This document shows, piece by piece, positions 25,648-38,644 of a stretch of DNA of 64,000 nucleotides. Source of the DNA: Archilochus colubris (Eukaryota > Chordata > Aves > Apodiformes > Trochilidae). A program made the position numbers and the translations under genes. The first letter of the stretch is position 1; each line of letters begins with the position of its first letter. The notes beneath the pieces are model-generated. The model saw only the letters and a program-made list of their open reading frames with translations, searched no databases and was not told the DNA's origin. The stretch spans positions 35,180,874-35,244,873 of the forward strand of contig CM041090.1 of the NCBI GenBank assembly GCA_023079485.1. Reading direction: 5' to 3'.

Positions 25648-25815
25648 AATCATAGAGTCATAGAATCATTTTGGTTGGAGAAGAACTTTAAGTTCATCAG
25701 GGCCAACTGTTAACCTAGCACTGCCAAGTTCACCACGAAACCATGTCCTTGAGCTCCACATCTACATGTCTTTTAAATAGCTCCAGGGACAGTGACTCCA
25801 CCACTTCCCTGGGCA
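25648..25815 (-). mobile_element. CR1 LINE 3'-end fragment
   Basis: The plus strand opens with AGAATCATAGAGTCATAGAA, the reverse complement of the CR1 terminal octamer array, followed by the reversed 3' UTR. On the minus strand the last RT residues read VPREVVESLSLELFKRHVD at about 25820-25750. Only about 170 bp is present, so this is a heavily 5'-truncated insertion. Confidence 0.9.
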
Positions 25816-28800
25816 CTTCAGCTTGTAACAACTCGTGTGGATCTCTCACACCATGGCTAATCCTTGTTGTGACTCCTAGACTGTCTGAGGCATGGGCAGA
25901 GCACTCACTGGACCCTAATAACAGTTTTGGGTAGCCTGCTTTTCCTCTAGCATCTCTGTCTGCTGGCTGGGCCTCTGAAACACAGAGGGGTTTAAAGTGA
26001 TTAGATCTTAAACTAGTAAGGAGGATCTTGTTTCCACCCACTGCTCAGCTTCTCAGAGAGATCATTGCAAATTTCATCTTTATGTCTATTTCATCTACTT
26101 AATCAAATCCATAAGACCTTGTAAAGCTTTTATGTCCAAAGATGATTCAGTCTGCAGGGAAGGGATGGGGAGATTCACAGCTGGACTTGAGGAACAGTGA
26201 GAATTACAAAACTGCTTCTGTTATTCTCCTTAATTCTTCTGTTATTCTCAACTTAATCTAAGTGGATCCAAGTCCCCACTGCAAGGTGTGAATTCATTAC
26301 ACCAGGGAATGGTGTCCAGGCAAGTGCAGGGCAAACACTGTTACAACCACTGAAGAGAGCAACCCTCTAAAGTGCAAAAACACAAACACCCCTGCAGAGC
26401 AGATGGGCCTTCAGCTGTGAAAAGCATTTTCTTTCTGAATTTCAGGAAATGAGGTGGAGGAACCTGAGTGGCAAGGAAGGTGTGAACAGGTAAACCCCAG
26501 AGACTCAGTTTGAGAATGTGAACCAATACCACAGTGTGGTGGCTCTTCTGGACAGAAGTAAGACTTTGTTGTTGTATTGGTGGTCTGTAGTAAAACATTT
26601 TCTTATTTCTATTTGCCCTGGCTCAATGGACAGAGATTAGCTAAACCATCCAGTTCTAAAACCATGGAAAAATTGTGTTTTTTCCTGTGGTTTGCTCTCT
26701 CCTGGCCGTATGTGTAGAAAAGGGATATGCCCATATTTAATCTGGCTTGTTTCTCCTGTTAATTCTCTGAAAATTTTATAGAAATTGGATCTGATCATGT
26801 TTCCCTCTAAAAGTCTGGAAAAGTTACTGGTTCAGACAGATGAAAGCAGCTGTACAAATTAGCTATCAGCTGCTAAATGCTTGGCAGCCTGAAAAGTGGT
26901 CGTATCAATCAAGTTAGCAGCTCAGTGTTTTGTTCATTCTGCTAGAGTAATGAGGAAACCTAATTCTCTGCTCATGAAGAAAACCACCAGAAGACATCTT
27001 CTCACTGTTTGGTTTGCTTTTTGCCCAAGGAGACCTCAGAAACATTAATGTTTGCAAGTGCTGTGGAATTATGGCTTATCTCCCCATGCTATCTGAGAAG
27101 GTGATTTGTTCCCCAGTGTTCTGTGAGATGAAACAAACAAATTTCAGGACATCCATCTTGGATGGATGGGAACTCTGGCTGACACAGGGTGGCACTGAAT
27201 CGTACAGGATCCCGCGGGTTTTCATTAAGGGGCCTTTTTGCTTCTTGTTCAGTTTCTCTGTTTTAAACCATGTGGAATTAACTGTCCTTGGATGAGGGAG
27301 GGATGAGGTGCAGAAACTCCACCAGCTTTGTGTTTTCCTTGTCCTGCCAGAGCTGATCTGTGAAAGGGATCATGGCTGTTGCTGCCAGCAGTCTCCTTCT
27401 CTGGGTACCATGAAGTGATTCCTAGCCTTTAAGTCCTTAAAACAAGAAAATCATTAAAGAAAACCTCTGAGTCAACAATAATTAGAAGTAGTGTATTTTC
27501 TTAGGCGATTAATATCTGAAAAAATGAACCCCACTCCCTGTTGGTCCTGAACTGAAGACTGTAACAGAAGACCTGGTCCTGGCAGAACCAAAGGGGGGGA
27601 CTGATCCTGTCCTCTTCACATGCTCCTGCTGCCACAATTCTTCACACACAACCCTCAGCAGCTTGACACCACAGCAGGGACACTGCCATTACCAGCCAGA
27701 TCAGAATTGAAGGCTACCAAAGGGGAGAGGATGAGGAAAAAGTGATTTTGAGAACAGTAACATCACTTTTAGCCTTATGCTCTCTCCTACATAAGAGATC
27801 CTTCCAATGCACCAGTTCTACAACCTTCCTTTTTATGCTGCTCCTATCAGCAGCTCCACAGTCCCTAACAAAATACACATACTACCTACTGACAGCAGTT
27901 TTGGTTGAGATGCTGTTCAAAAGCAAAATCCCTTCTTCAACAACCAAAAAGAGATTTGACTTAAAGAGATTTGAGTTAAAGACAAACTGCTTGAGCCATT
28001 TGGTAAACACACATGTGCTTTGCCATCTTGTTGATCTGACAGCTGGGTGGCTTCAGAAGGCAGGATGGGAATCATGACCTGCTCCTACCTCCCCCTTGTG
28101 ACTTGCTGCCTCCAGAGCCTCTTCACTTCCACATGCTGAGCACATAAAAACTGCTGACAGTTATCTCAGCAACTGGAATGTCAAATGCTGGGCTGTGAGA
28201 ACAGTGCAAAGCCTCCAAAGATGCCATCTCATACCACTTGTCATTGCATTCAAGTGGCCTGGGACACCCCTGTGCTGTGGGATGTGCTCACTATGTCATC
28301 CCACAAAGTCTTTAGGTTTGTTTCTTTAAGCTGCAATAAGACTTCTTTAGACTGTGTTGCTTCTTAATGGAAAAAAAAAAAGCACTACATTTCTTATATT
28401 ATTATTTTCTCCAGGTTGAAATACAATTTGCTTTCCTCTGTAATGCAAAATTTCACCAATTTGAACTTTCCTGATTGCTTATCCAATTATATAACTCTTT
28501 CAACTACATAAAAGTAAATAAAGAGTTTCCAGAGTTTCTTTTTTTGCTGTCTTTAAGTAGATTTGAAGCACTAGACTTTAACTGAGCTTCAAAAAAAAAA
28601 AAACAAAAACCCAACAAAAAAACCCAAAACAATCCCCCCCCCCTCAAAAAAAAAAAGAAACCCCAACCCTTATTCTTTGGAAGATGTTAACTTTGGCTCC
28701 TAAAAGGGATTAGCAGTAATACTAAACACATGTTATCATAATTCAGGAAAACAGAGACACACAGACTCTTTTTTTCAGTGATTTTGGACATTGTCTCCAT

Positions 28801-29339
28801 GTGTAACTTTATGCATAAATAAGAATTCTTTCTCTCCCACCCCACCCATGCATTTTTAATATTGTCTCTGGAAAGGGTTTTCTTGAACACTTTAAGGAAG
28901 CTGCTTCTTCTCCAAAGACTTCTTCTGCCTCCCTCCTTAAATTGAGAACTTGGGTGGCCTCTTTTCTGATAAAGGGCGTCAGCTCTGTGAGCTTTGGAGT
29001 TTCAGCTTTATCTCTGAGCATCTGTCCTGGCTTATGTCTGCACACATGGTCAGTGAAGCAGGTGCTCCAGAAAGACTCCAGGAGAAAACACCACGCCAGC
29101 AATGTTCCCGTAGCAATAACTGCAATGAGCAGATATTCAGAACTACCTTGGCAGCAACACTCATAAGCAAGTTTTGATCCAGAGACTCCTGCAATTTTAA
29201 AAATTGCTGGTTTAGGAAGGTTTTGAATGCCAGATATCTCTGACAATGCCCCAGTAACCTCAGTGCAGTTGCTCCTCAGTCTAACTGGGAATAATTTGGA
29301 CAGTGAGTCACTGTCCCTCTCAATTGCACTGATCTATCC
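25816..29339. other. Intergenic, no gene recognised
   Basis: No supportable exon. The open frame at 27742-28077 (111 codons) has a hydrophobic patch but no recognisable family. The open frame at 28809-29246 on the minus strand likewise lacks any domain. A low-complexity block at 28591-28671 is listed separately. Confidence 0.5.
28591..28671. repeat. A-rich/C-rich low-complexity tract
   Basis: Consists of an A13 run, an interrupted A/C mixture, a C10 run at about 28634-28643 and another A-run. It is simple sequence seen directly and a likely site of assembly length error. Confidence 0.85.
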
Positions 29340-29784
29340 TTGATTTAAAAGGTCTGAGAGGAGAGAGGATTTAGCAAACAGGATAGGTGGGGGTCTGGAG
29401 CACATGAGATACAGGGAGGGACTGAGGGAACTGGACTTGTTCAGACTTAAGGAGAAGAGGCCGATGGTGATTTTTCTGCTGTCTTCAGCTTCTGGAAATT
29501 GCAGCCAGACTCTTCATGGAGGTGCACAGCAAAGGACAAAAACACAGTGCACACAAACAGGAGAGTGAAAAACAACTCTCCTACTAAGGAAAAAAAACTA
29601 CTATGAGGGCTGGCAAGAATTGGGCAAGCAGTCTGCCCAGGGGATTAGAAATCTCCATCCTGGAAGACAGTAAAACCCTAGATGAGGTATGGAGCAACCC
29701 ATGTAGTTGGCCCTGTCTTGAGTGAAAAGCTGGATTAGGTGCCAGGTCCCTTCCAACCTGAATTTTTCAATGTTTCTATGATTC
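29340..29784 (+). mobile_element. CR1 LINE 3' fragment
   Basis: The opening part, including GAGGGACTGAGGGAACTGGA and TTGTTCAGACTTAAGGAGAA (about 29415-29457), encodes the RELGLFRLKEKR-like segment of CR1 RT in plus orientation. The middle has been altered. The closing part reads GGTCCCTTCCAACCTGAATT and ends in the octamer-like TTTCTATGATTC at 29784, which fixes orientation and 3' end. Confidence 0.88.
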
Positions 29785-32606
29785 CTCACATATTTCTCCT
29801 TTTCGTTTTCTTCTGTGCTACTGGCTTCTTTGTGACTATGTCTAGTCATATGCTCTTAAACCTGTATAAGAAAAAAATTAGACTGGCACAGATTTGAGGA
29901 TCTACTGAAAGACCATTTGGGAGGACATGGTAATTCTTTCATTTGTGAAGGTGAATCCAATCCCTAAGAGCTTCTGTTTTGTTGCTACAGCAGTAAAACA
30001 GTTTCTTCAGATGGGTGTTACACAGGTTGGTAAGAGGAAAGGAGACACTGTCACACACTAGTAGAAGATGCCTGGAGCAGTTTTATTAATCATACCTTCA
30101 TACAGGGACTTCTTTTTACATTAGTATAGTTCTTTCTTTCACTAACTCCAGCATCCTGGCAGCTGTGAAGTCAAGGATATTGAGTCATCTCTCTTGACTC
30201 AATAAAACCAGTGCTCTAAACCAGCAGAACACCAAAGGCACTCAGAGGAAGACCCGAGGAGGAGCTTTGTCTCACAGAAGTTAGAGAAAAGAGAATAAAA
30301 TGCCAATATTACATCCAGTCAAGACAGGAGTGAAAGGTCCTTTCTGAAAAGAAAGTGCACCAGATTCACTCACCTTTTCTGGTTTCATTGCTATGAAACA
30401 GGCAACTGTTCCTGTACCTTTTTCTGCTTTAATATTTCCAATAAAGTCAATGTGATGGTGCAGCAGTACAAATGGGTCCTGTGCTTGCCGAGTACTTTGT
30501 TATCCCTGGAAAACAAGTTTCCAGAGGTTTTAGCTATCATTAATTAACATGAATATTGATTCTTGTAAAATATTGTCTGCTTGGAATACTGTAATGTTGC
30601 TCTTTAAGTGGCATTGCAACATGTACTTGCAATATAAACAAAAACATGGTCTGTATTTGTCAGTCCAGGCATGTATGCAGACATACAGACATACACAGAG
30701 CAAGAGCTGCATATGGCCCAGCTGTCTGTCCTTCCTGCCCTAACTTCAGGGGAACAAATATTGAGGAACCTCAAGTGGTTCTCCTGGGCATTTAATATTT
30801 CAATAACCAACAGAGGAACTGCAAGGTCAAAGAGACAAGGCAACAACAGTGTGTTTGCTGAATACAATGACTAACAACTCCTCCTAGTGCTCATTCAGTG
30901 CTTTGAGTAAATTATATAATTCCTTATTAAGATTGCACAACACAGTTTGGTTTGGGATGTAGATCTGTGGTTTGTGTTGGCTGCAGTCACCCAACACATT
31001 TCAGCATTCCTGCAGCATTGTGATCTTAGGAGCTGATGGAAGTGTCTCATTATTACAGCAATGTGTGCCCATAGCTCACAGAGAAATCCATCATCAGTGG
31101 TGGGTACTTGGATGCCTTATGCAAAGAGTAGTCCCTCAGTGTGTAATCAAGGTTCACCAGGCTGCTGGGGGAGGAGCAGAAAGAATTGTAGAAATCCTAC
31201 CCACTTCACCAGGAGATGAATCTCACTACTTTCTTTCATAGGAACAAAATCTTTCTTTTTTTTTTTCTTTCTCTAAACATGGGAGAGGAAGGTCTTGTAT
31301 GCACACTGTTCCATGAAGTGCATTCAGCATATTTAGGACATGGGACAACCAATACAGTCCCAGAGTAGTGGTTGGGACAATCACCTAAGCTTTCAACCTG
31401 ATTTTCAGCCTCCGTTCCTGGGACTATCCATGAACTCTCTGTGAAAATCAGTCTGTATGAGTAGATCCATGAAGAAAGTTTATAGCACAGGATTTCTGAC
31501 CCTCAAGAGATTACCTTGATATAAACATTTGCATTTGATCTCTTTCTGGCAAAATATTTCTTGAATACCTTTCAAGAGGAAGCTGGAGAGGCTTCCTCTT
31601 CGAGACTCTGTGGTTAGTGGTATCCTAGGAAGCGAGAGAGGATTTTCAGAGCCACAGTTACCTGTTTAAATGCTTAATCAGTATGCAAACAACTGACTGA
31701 TATCCACATCCAGTGTGGATTTTAGGAACATAATCCTTATGTAGGCTTCACAGTTTCACTCATGGCCCAAAATGTTGAGGGTGTGACAGACATCAGCATC
31801 TGCTCAGTCTCCTAGGTGGTACCCAATACCTTTTTGTGTTGATACAAATCACCTCTCTTACAGCAGTTTAATGATGAGGTTGATCCTGTGCATTGCTCAG
31901 ACTCAGGTCTTGCCCCACTTACAGGGAATGAACTTTTAGCTCATGCTACAGAGCCCTTACTGCTATTTGCAGAGGTACTAGGTTTACTTGGCAGCGTACC
32001 AGCATCCCCTGGGAGATGTTCAGTTTCTGCTACACTTCCTCTCACATAAGGATTGACATAATGATTTTTTTTAAAATTTGTTTTCAGTAGTTACACCTGA
32101 TTTTTAATAACTGGTATGCCAACACTGGCACAGCTATGAGCACAGACTGTCACCCACACAAATGTAATCAGTCTTTCAGATTACAAAGTGTCTGATGGCA
32201 GACAATACCTTTCTTGCACATAGAAAGGTACATTCTAGACAAACCAGCCCAAAACCTCACTAGGAAAGTGCTATTTTTGTGATCTCTCTATCCCTGTTTC
32301 TCAAGTTAGGAGTTGCCAAGGAATTTATTCACACATGTGCTTCTACCTCCATTACCAAAAAGTGTGTGGTTTGAACAAATCCCTGCTACTTGACATCCTG
32401 TACATCTCAGAGAAGAAAAAGCAGATAACCTCAACAGATGATGTCATGAGACAGTGAAAAGAAATATTCTTCCCAAGTTTTGAACAGGAAATATAACTTC
32501 TGATTGTAATTATGAAGATGAGCAACAATAAAGTAATTTGTAACACCTTCAACTAGTGCAAGTATCTCAATGTCAGCACTTAAACATAGCATAGCATGAT
32601 ATATTC
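29785..32606. other. Intergenic, no gene recognised
   Basis: Nothing beyond short chance open frames and a T-rich tract at about 31254-31266. No RNA gene or repeat family is identifiable. Confidence 0.5.
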
Positions 32607-32929
32607 TGTAGCAAGACAAACCTCTCTTAGGGAACGGTGCTTCAAGGTCCAACCAGGTGTTCCAGCAGAGACTCACAAGCAATGCTCTAAGCCGATGGCT
32701 CTCAGAGTTGAATAGCCCAGATAAGTGCTGTTGTTGCAAGAGCAACTGGCCTCTCTACTAGCTAGCTCAGGACTGAGATGAGCTTGTGTCTCAGGCCTCA
32801 CCTTTTATTGGTCCCTGGTCCTGCTCATGCGCAGTGGGGGCCCACCCTAATTAGGCACAGGTGGGCTTAACACAGGCTCATGCCCACTCCCTGGCAATTA
32901 GGGGCACCTGGTTGCCTTGTTACGCTACA
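32607..32929 (-). mobile_element. Solo LTR of an endogenous retrovirus, copy 1
   Basis: A 323-bp unit that begins TGTAGC and ends GCTACA, so it has TG...CA ends within a short inverted repeat. It is flanked by the identical 6-mer ATATTC at 32601-32606 and 32930-32935. A reversed polyadenylation signal (TTTATT at 32804-32809) sets the minus orientation. No gag, pol or env sequence accompanies it, so the provirus was lost by LTR-LTR recombination. A 6-bp duplication is usual for class II (ERVK/alpha-beta-like) elements. It shares its U3 half with the copy in CLBA1 intron 4. Confidence 0.85.
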
Positions 32930-34492
32930 ATATTCCATGCATATGGTGCCATAGGTACTTACACAGTATGCACTAGGGATGCACCATACAAGTTACATCC
33001 AATAATTTAATCCATAAAATCAAGACCACAAATTTTCTCCTAATTTCATGGGCAGAAAACAGCTCTCCTAGCATTCCTCTCTGCCCAGCTCTAGCACATT
33101 TCACCTCTCAAATTCCTGGAAGCAAAGCCTGTGGGCTGTGATCTATTATGTTTGTTTGGTGGAAGGTCTCCATCTGCAGAGAAGTCACCTGATCAAGAGT
33201 ATGTCCAGGTGGAGCTTGCAAGGAATCAGGATCCTGGTCAATATATTTCTGTAGCACAGAAGTCAGCATGAAAAGTCCAAGGCTGAAAATCACTAGAACT
33301 GTTTCATAAATAACACAGAGGATAATTAATGATACCATTATAAATAAACAGCTATAGGAAAAAATTGCAAATTGGTTTTTGGCAGAGTTGATCCCAAGCA
33401 GCAGAGAGCATCTCATGGGATCTGGATCTGTTTTCTGCACACAAAATTGCCCATTCACTCCTGGGGAAGCTGAGGGTCTGTACAGAGCCCCAGCTCATAC
33501 TGACCCACACAGACAGGTGGCTTGGGACTAGCCTGTTATTTAGGCCTGCTTCTCCAGAGGAATTAAGCCTGTTGGCAGCCTATGCAGAGCAGGAACCTCA
33601 AAACTTTACTTACCAATTCTATGGACAAAACAGGAACCTACAAATGAGCAAGTCTGCAAACTTCAGCTCACATCCTATGGGGATCTGCACTGTTTGCACC
33701 CCACTAATGACACAGTTCTTGGACTTGGGCTTCCTGAGCAAGTGAAAAATGGCAGAATGTTCATTAATGTTTTCAAGAGCAAGGAAAGAAAAGAGTAATA
33801 CATATTTTGGTTTTTACTCCTAGGGCTTTATTGATTGTGTTGAGGTCTATGTAGTTTGAATGATTGCCCTCCTTTCTCTCCCTTTTCTCATTGCCATATT
33901 TTTGCCTTTTTCCTGTGTGTGCTTTTTTAAGAAGGTAAACTAAAATGGAAAGCAATGGAGCACTGAGCAGAGCATTGGAAATACTGTTACAGCACATAGG
34001 ATATGGATCATACCACTCAGATCTGTGATTATGCCACTGACCGATTTACTGATTTAATTCCCCAGGATACAACAAACAAGAAGGAAAAAAATTATTCCAA
34101 ATATCAGACCATCAAAATATTTTTTCTGGGAGTCTGGACTACCCCACTGAGATGAACAAATATTCCTTTTGTGTCTCCTAAGCACTCACTTGCTCTTCCT
34201 TAAAATCACTTCTTCTGTGGTCCCTTCATCCCCAGACTCCATGCCATCTTTCCTTCCTGTGCCTCTCAAGTTAAATTACATGACTTGTTTGGTGAGCTCA
34301 CTGACTGCTTTCCCCCTTTGTAATCCAAGGACAACATTAAGTGCCTTGTCATTTCAGGTGCCTCTGAGATTTTTTTAGGAGTTCAAATGAAGACCTGTTA
34401 AAAAGACCTCCAGTCTTTTCCCACTCAAAAGCCTTGGGCTTCCTAAGCAAGCTGTACAGCATTGTAGGTCCCAAGACACTGGCCACCTCATA

Positions 34493-34538
34493 GGAAAAAA
34501 AGAAAAAAAAAAAAGAAAGAAGAAAAAAAGGAGAAAGT
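34493..34538. repeat. Purine-rich (A/G) tract
   Basis: Nearly uninterrupted A with scattered G over about 45 bp. Simple sequence seen directly. Confidence 0.8.
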
Positions 34539-36712
34539 AAAATGATGCTTTTGTGTCTATGTAGGGAAATGACACACATCCACCTCCTTTCTTAAACAAA
34601 TGAAGAGTTTCAGAATAGTCATTTGAGTATAAATATTATATCTGCCTGAAGGTGGCCATGAGTAGTAAGCTCCAGACTTGCTCACTCTGGAGACTGGAAA
34701 GCTGAACCAACAACCAGTGGCAATGTGACCACACAAAGATACACATCTGTCTGTCACTTCATTCTGCATAAGCCCATTTTTAAGTAAGCATATACAAAAG
34801 CCACTGCAGCCATAGCAACACTTTTTTAAACAAACTGCTCCTAAGCGTAGTTCTTACACATTTATTTTAGGCCTTATTAGGCAAATACAGGGGTATGTAT
34901 GCCTCTATAGTAAGTATTTAAACATTCATATATATGTATTGATACATATCTGTATATTTGTCTGTGTATATTTGTATGTATGTGTATGTAATGCAGCATG
35001 ACAGTGGAGCCGTGTATGGCACAGAGTTCTGTGATCAAAGTGATCAAAGTGTGGCTCAATGCCCTGTGAGGGGAGTCCCTACCTGTGGCTGGATCACCCC
35101 CCATGACAATTCAGCCCCCAGCCTGGCAGCATTCTAACCCAGCAGGAAAATAAATCATCGTTTTCTTCTGTGTTAGAAAGCTGATCTGGCTGGTGGGAAA
35201 GCCCAGCAAGTACAGGAGCCAGATGGAGGCAGCAGACAGACTGGAGGAAGGGAGATGGGGCTCTTTCAGCACCTTTTCATGAAATCAGCCACAGCCCCTG
35301 TTCTCTTAGAAAAGCCTTTTTCTCTCTCTCATGACTGTGGAAACAGTTTGGGGAAACAAGTCTTCCCTGTCTTAGCCTTACTAAATATCCCTTGTGGTGT
35401 TTATGCGAGGATTTACAGCAGCTTAACTAAAGAGATCACAGAACTGATTAAAATAAGTCCATGGAATTCAAAATGCATGAATTTCCACAGCTTAACCACA
35501 TCAGTTAAAACTAATTTCTTGTCTTTTCTTGTACCTTTTTGCAACATGCCTAAAGCAGCATTGCACAGCCCTGCAGATTAAGAGTTCTTCAAGCTGTTTC
35601 TATTATTTGAAGACAACTTGTGATGGGAGGGTTTCAGTGGAGAGCAGTGAAACAGCTCAGAAAGAATATTAACATACTTCAAAGTGGTATTATGTATCTA
35701 TGACAGCTAGAACAGCTTGGACATTTCACCCAATGCCTCTTGCAAGTCAGAAGATAAGAACACAATCCCCCTAAGGCAAAATATTGTCATCTTTCTTACT
35801 TAAGACTGTAGCCATGAAAAATGCCTTTCAAAATTACTCAAATAATGGGAAAATAAAAATGAAGTATTCTTCAAGCATGTCTTTTCCTTAAGATGAATAT
35901 TTTGCAACTTTATATATACACTGTGAATTATTTAGTCTGATTATTTAAACTGCAGCATATACACCTATTCTTTTAACACTACGAATCCACTTCAGAATAG
36001 TAAAATTCTGCACTATGCCACTCAAAATCACAGCTTGCAAGTCTGTAAAATTAACTGAATCATTCTGATATTACAGCAAAAAAATTTGTCATGAACTGGG
36101 GAAAACTGTTGGATCAATGAAACAACCAAATCTTGGTATGAATTTATCATATCATACAATTATTTTATATTTGATGTTGGGGTAAACTGCTGTTTAAAAG
36201 GAGGGATGAACCTTTCAGCACAGACTTTGCAAACCTGTTTCCTGAGTTTAGTAATGACAAAATCGTGATAAAGTTGTTGGAAAATTAGTGCAAATGAAGG
36301 AATGCTTTTAGTGAAACATGGAGACAGTGAAACATGCTGGTTCCTTGTGCACCCTGAGACCTTAGAGAATGGCTCTATAGGCACAAAATACATTTGTTAT
36401 AAACACAAAGCTCACAACTGGCCTGGGCAGGTCAACCTTGGTAACTCACAGTTTTGGGAAAAGTGTGGCCATCAACACCAAAAGGCATTAAAGTGCAAAA
36501 AACCCTGGTAAAAGTCTCTTGTGTGCTTCCCAACTGCTTCACCCAAGGAGCAAGACACAGTTGTTAACTCCCTAAGAAAGGGATGTGGGGTCAGGTCCCC
36601 AGACTCAACTGAAGGGATACACGTCCCTGCTGTCTTCCATGAAGCTTCTGCCTGTAAAAAAAGCAGCTTGAATCTGTGGCTCAGGAGGATGCTGTGCAGC
36701 AAATGCTATTGT

Positions 36713-36749
36713 GATGTGCTGGTCCAGATGTGCTGGTCCAGATGTGCTG
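36713..36749. repeat. 14-bp tandem repeat, about 2.6 copies
   Basis: The unit GATGTGCTGGTCCA occurs at 36713-36726 and again, identically, at 36727-36740. A third partial unit of 9 bp follows. Perfect identity suggests a recent slippage event. I see no coding context. Confidence 0.9.
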
Positions 36750-38644
36750 CCTGGGTGCATTTGCCATTCGAAGCTGTTGACTTCTGAGCCTCCATTCTCA
36801 GCAGGAATGTGTTTTATGCTGTTACAAACCCTAGTAAAGATGTTGTCAAATGGTCCTTACTTGCTTAGTGGAGCTTGCATTCACTGAAACTAAATTTAGT
36901 ACAGACAAAATTAATACATTAAATTTTCAACAAGGCAAAGATGGAAAGCACTAAAGTTACTCACTATAATCAGTTCAGTCCTCTCTGTATTCAGAATATT
37001 TTTGCCAACCAGCGTTTTCATATACATTGATTTCAATATATAAATCTGAGTTTCATTATTTCAGAAGAGAGGACCCCATCTTTTTTTCCAGTTATAGCTA
37101 ATGACCCAATCTCACTGCCTGTAGGGAGAACAATATACAGGTGTTGGCTGTAAACTGAAAAATTAGAAGATTTCAGAAGCTTGTAAGTAGAGAGCAACTG
37201 GTGAATAGACAGATGGGCTAGTACATGGTTAAGTTTTTTATACAATTTAGTAGCTCAGTAAATTTACAAAAGTAATTTTAGGAATTTAGTAAACAAAATG
37301 CCTTTCCTTGACATATTCATATCCATATAACTCATATTTTTCCTGACACATTCATACCCAAGTAAATCCTGTCTGTATTCAAAATAATAAAAATTAGTGC
37401 CCTTTGAAAATATTCAAATGTGGAAAACTAACTTAAAGTGTGACCAAATGCCTCATCAAGAGCTTTTTTAAAAATAAGCTATTGCTGTGTCTGTACATCT
37501 CAAGTTTGTATTTTGCTGTGTTATTAATTTACACAAGCTGCAGGCTTTGATGTTGTCTGAATTGAACAGCCTCTGACTTCAACTGTTTCCTTTATGTAAA
37601 ATGTGTGTGGCATAATTTGAATCACTAATTACAACCTTATGATTATATTCTGCAGAGTCCTGCTAACTTCATTTACAATACCCTAAGAAGCCTTGGCGAT
37701 CTGCCTTGATGTGTGCTAAGCCTTTTCTGTTTTGTTTTGGGTTTGGGTTGTTGTTTTTTATCATAAATAGAAATTAATACAATCTAAATCTTAAAATGAA
37801 AGTCCTTGGGCATCTGGGGAGCGTTTGCATCTAGACTCAAACTTTGAATTTCCAAGCCAGACCCAGCTGTTGCAGCAGAGGTTCCCTGCTTTTACAGCTG
37901 CTTTGTTTTGCTCTCAGAAATGTGACCTCAGCAATGCAGCAACATAAAACATAAAATAAAACTCATGCTGCCCTCTTCCAGCTTGAGCTGTGATAGCCTT
38001 GTTAGCTCAAGAGGAATTGGTTGTGTGCCCTCGCCTGCCCTCTTTTGATCTTTCCTGTAAATTTTCCAGCCTTATGTTTATGGTGCTACACACACGGAGT
38101 TGGAGAGCTGCCTCCTGCCCCTTGTTAGCTCTAACCTTGTGGGTTTAAACAGTTTTCTCAAACCAGCTAGGCTGTGATCCATTTAGCTGTATTTAGCTTC
38201 CCACTCACAACAGAGACACAATGAGATTAAAGCCTGCCTTTGCACTGCCTGCACACTGCCAGCAGCATCTGGAAACATGGCTCAAGGAGGCAGCTGAATA
38301 AGGCTTAGATGTTATATGTGCAACACACACACTTCTGAAGCACTTATCAGAGCATGGCACATGATTTATTTTTAGCTGTGATGGGAGAGGCAAGTTGAGA
38401 GCACACGTAGGATGTTCACAGTGAAGGTGGGATGGAAAGGATTGCTCCTGCAGACCCTCCAGCTGGCAGCCTGTCCTGGGGCCTCAGCATCATCCTCAGC
38501 CCTACACGACCAAGCAGCTTCAGCCTCACCAGCTGCCAGCTGTCCCCAGCACTGCTGTAACACCATGGACACGTGTTCTCAGCTTATCTGGCTATGAGAC
38601 ACATGGATTCTACCTTAAGGCTGAGTGAGAGGTCTGAGGCAGCA

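Larger units (their letters stand above)
32930..38644. other. Intergenic, no gene recognised
   Basis: No supportable exon. Low-complexity pieces include a purine tract at about 34493-34538, a TATG/TGTA-rich stretch at about 34920-34992, a doubled GTGATCAAA word at about 35032-35049 and a 14-bp tandem at 36713-36749. The stretch 37490-37720 looks like unique, AT-rich, TAAT-containing sequence. Confidence 0.5.

Noticed and set aside
27742..28077. 111-codon frame with a hydrophobic stretch
   Set aside because: No signal-peptide or membrane-protein family pattern and no splice context.
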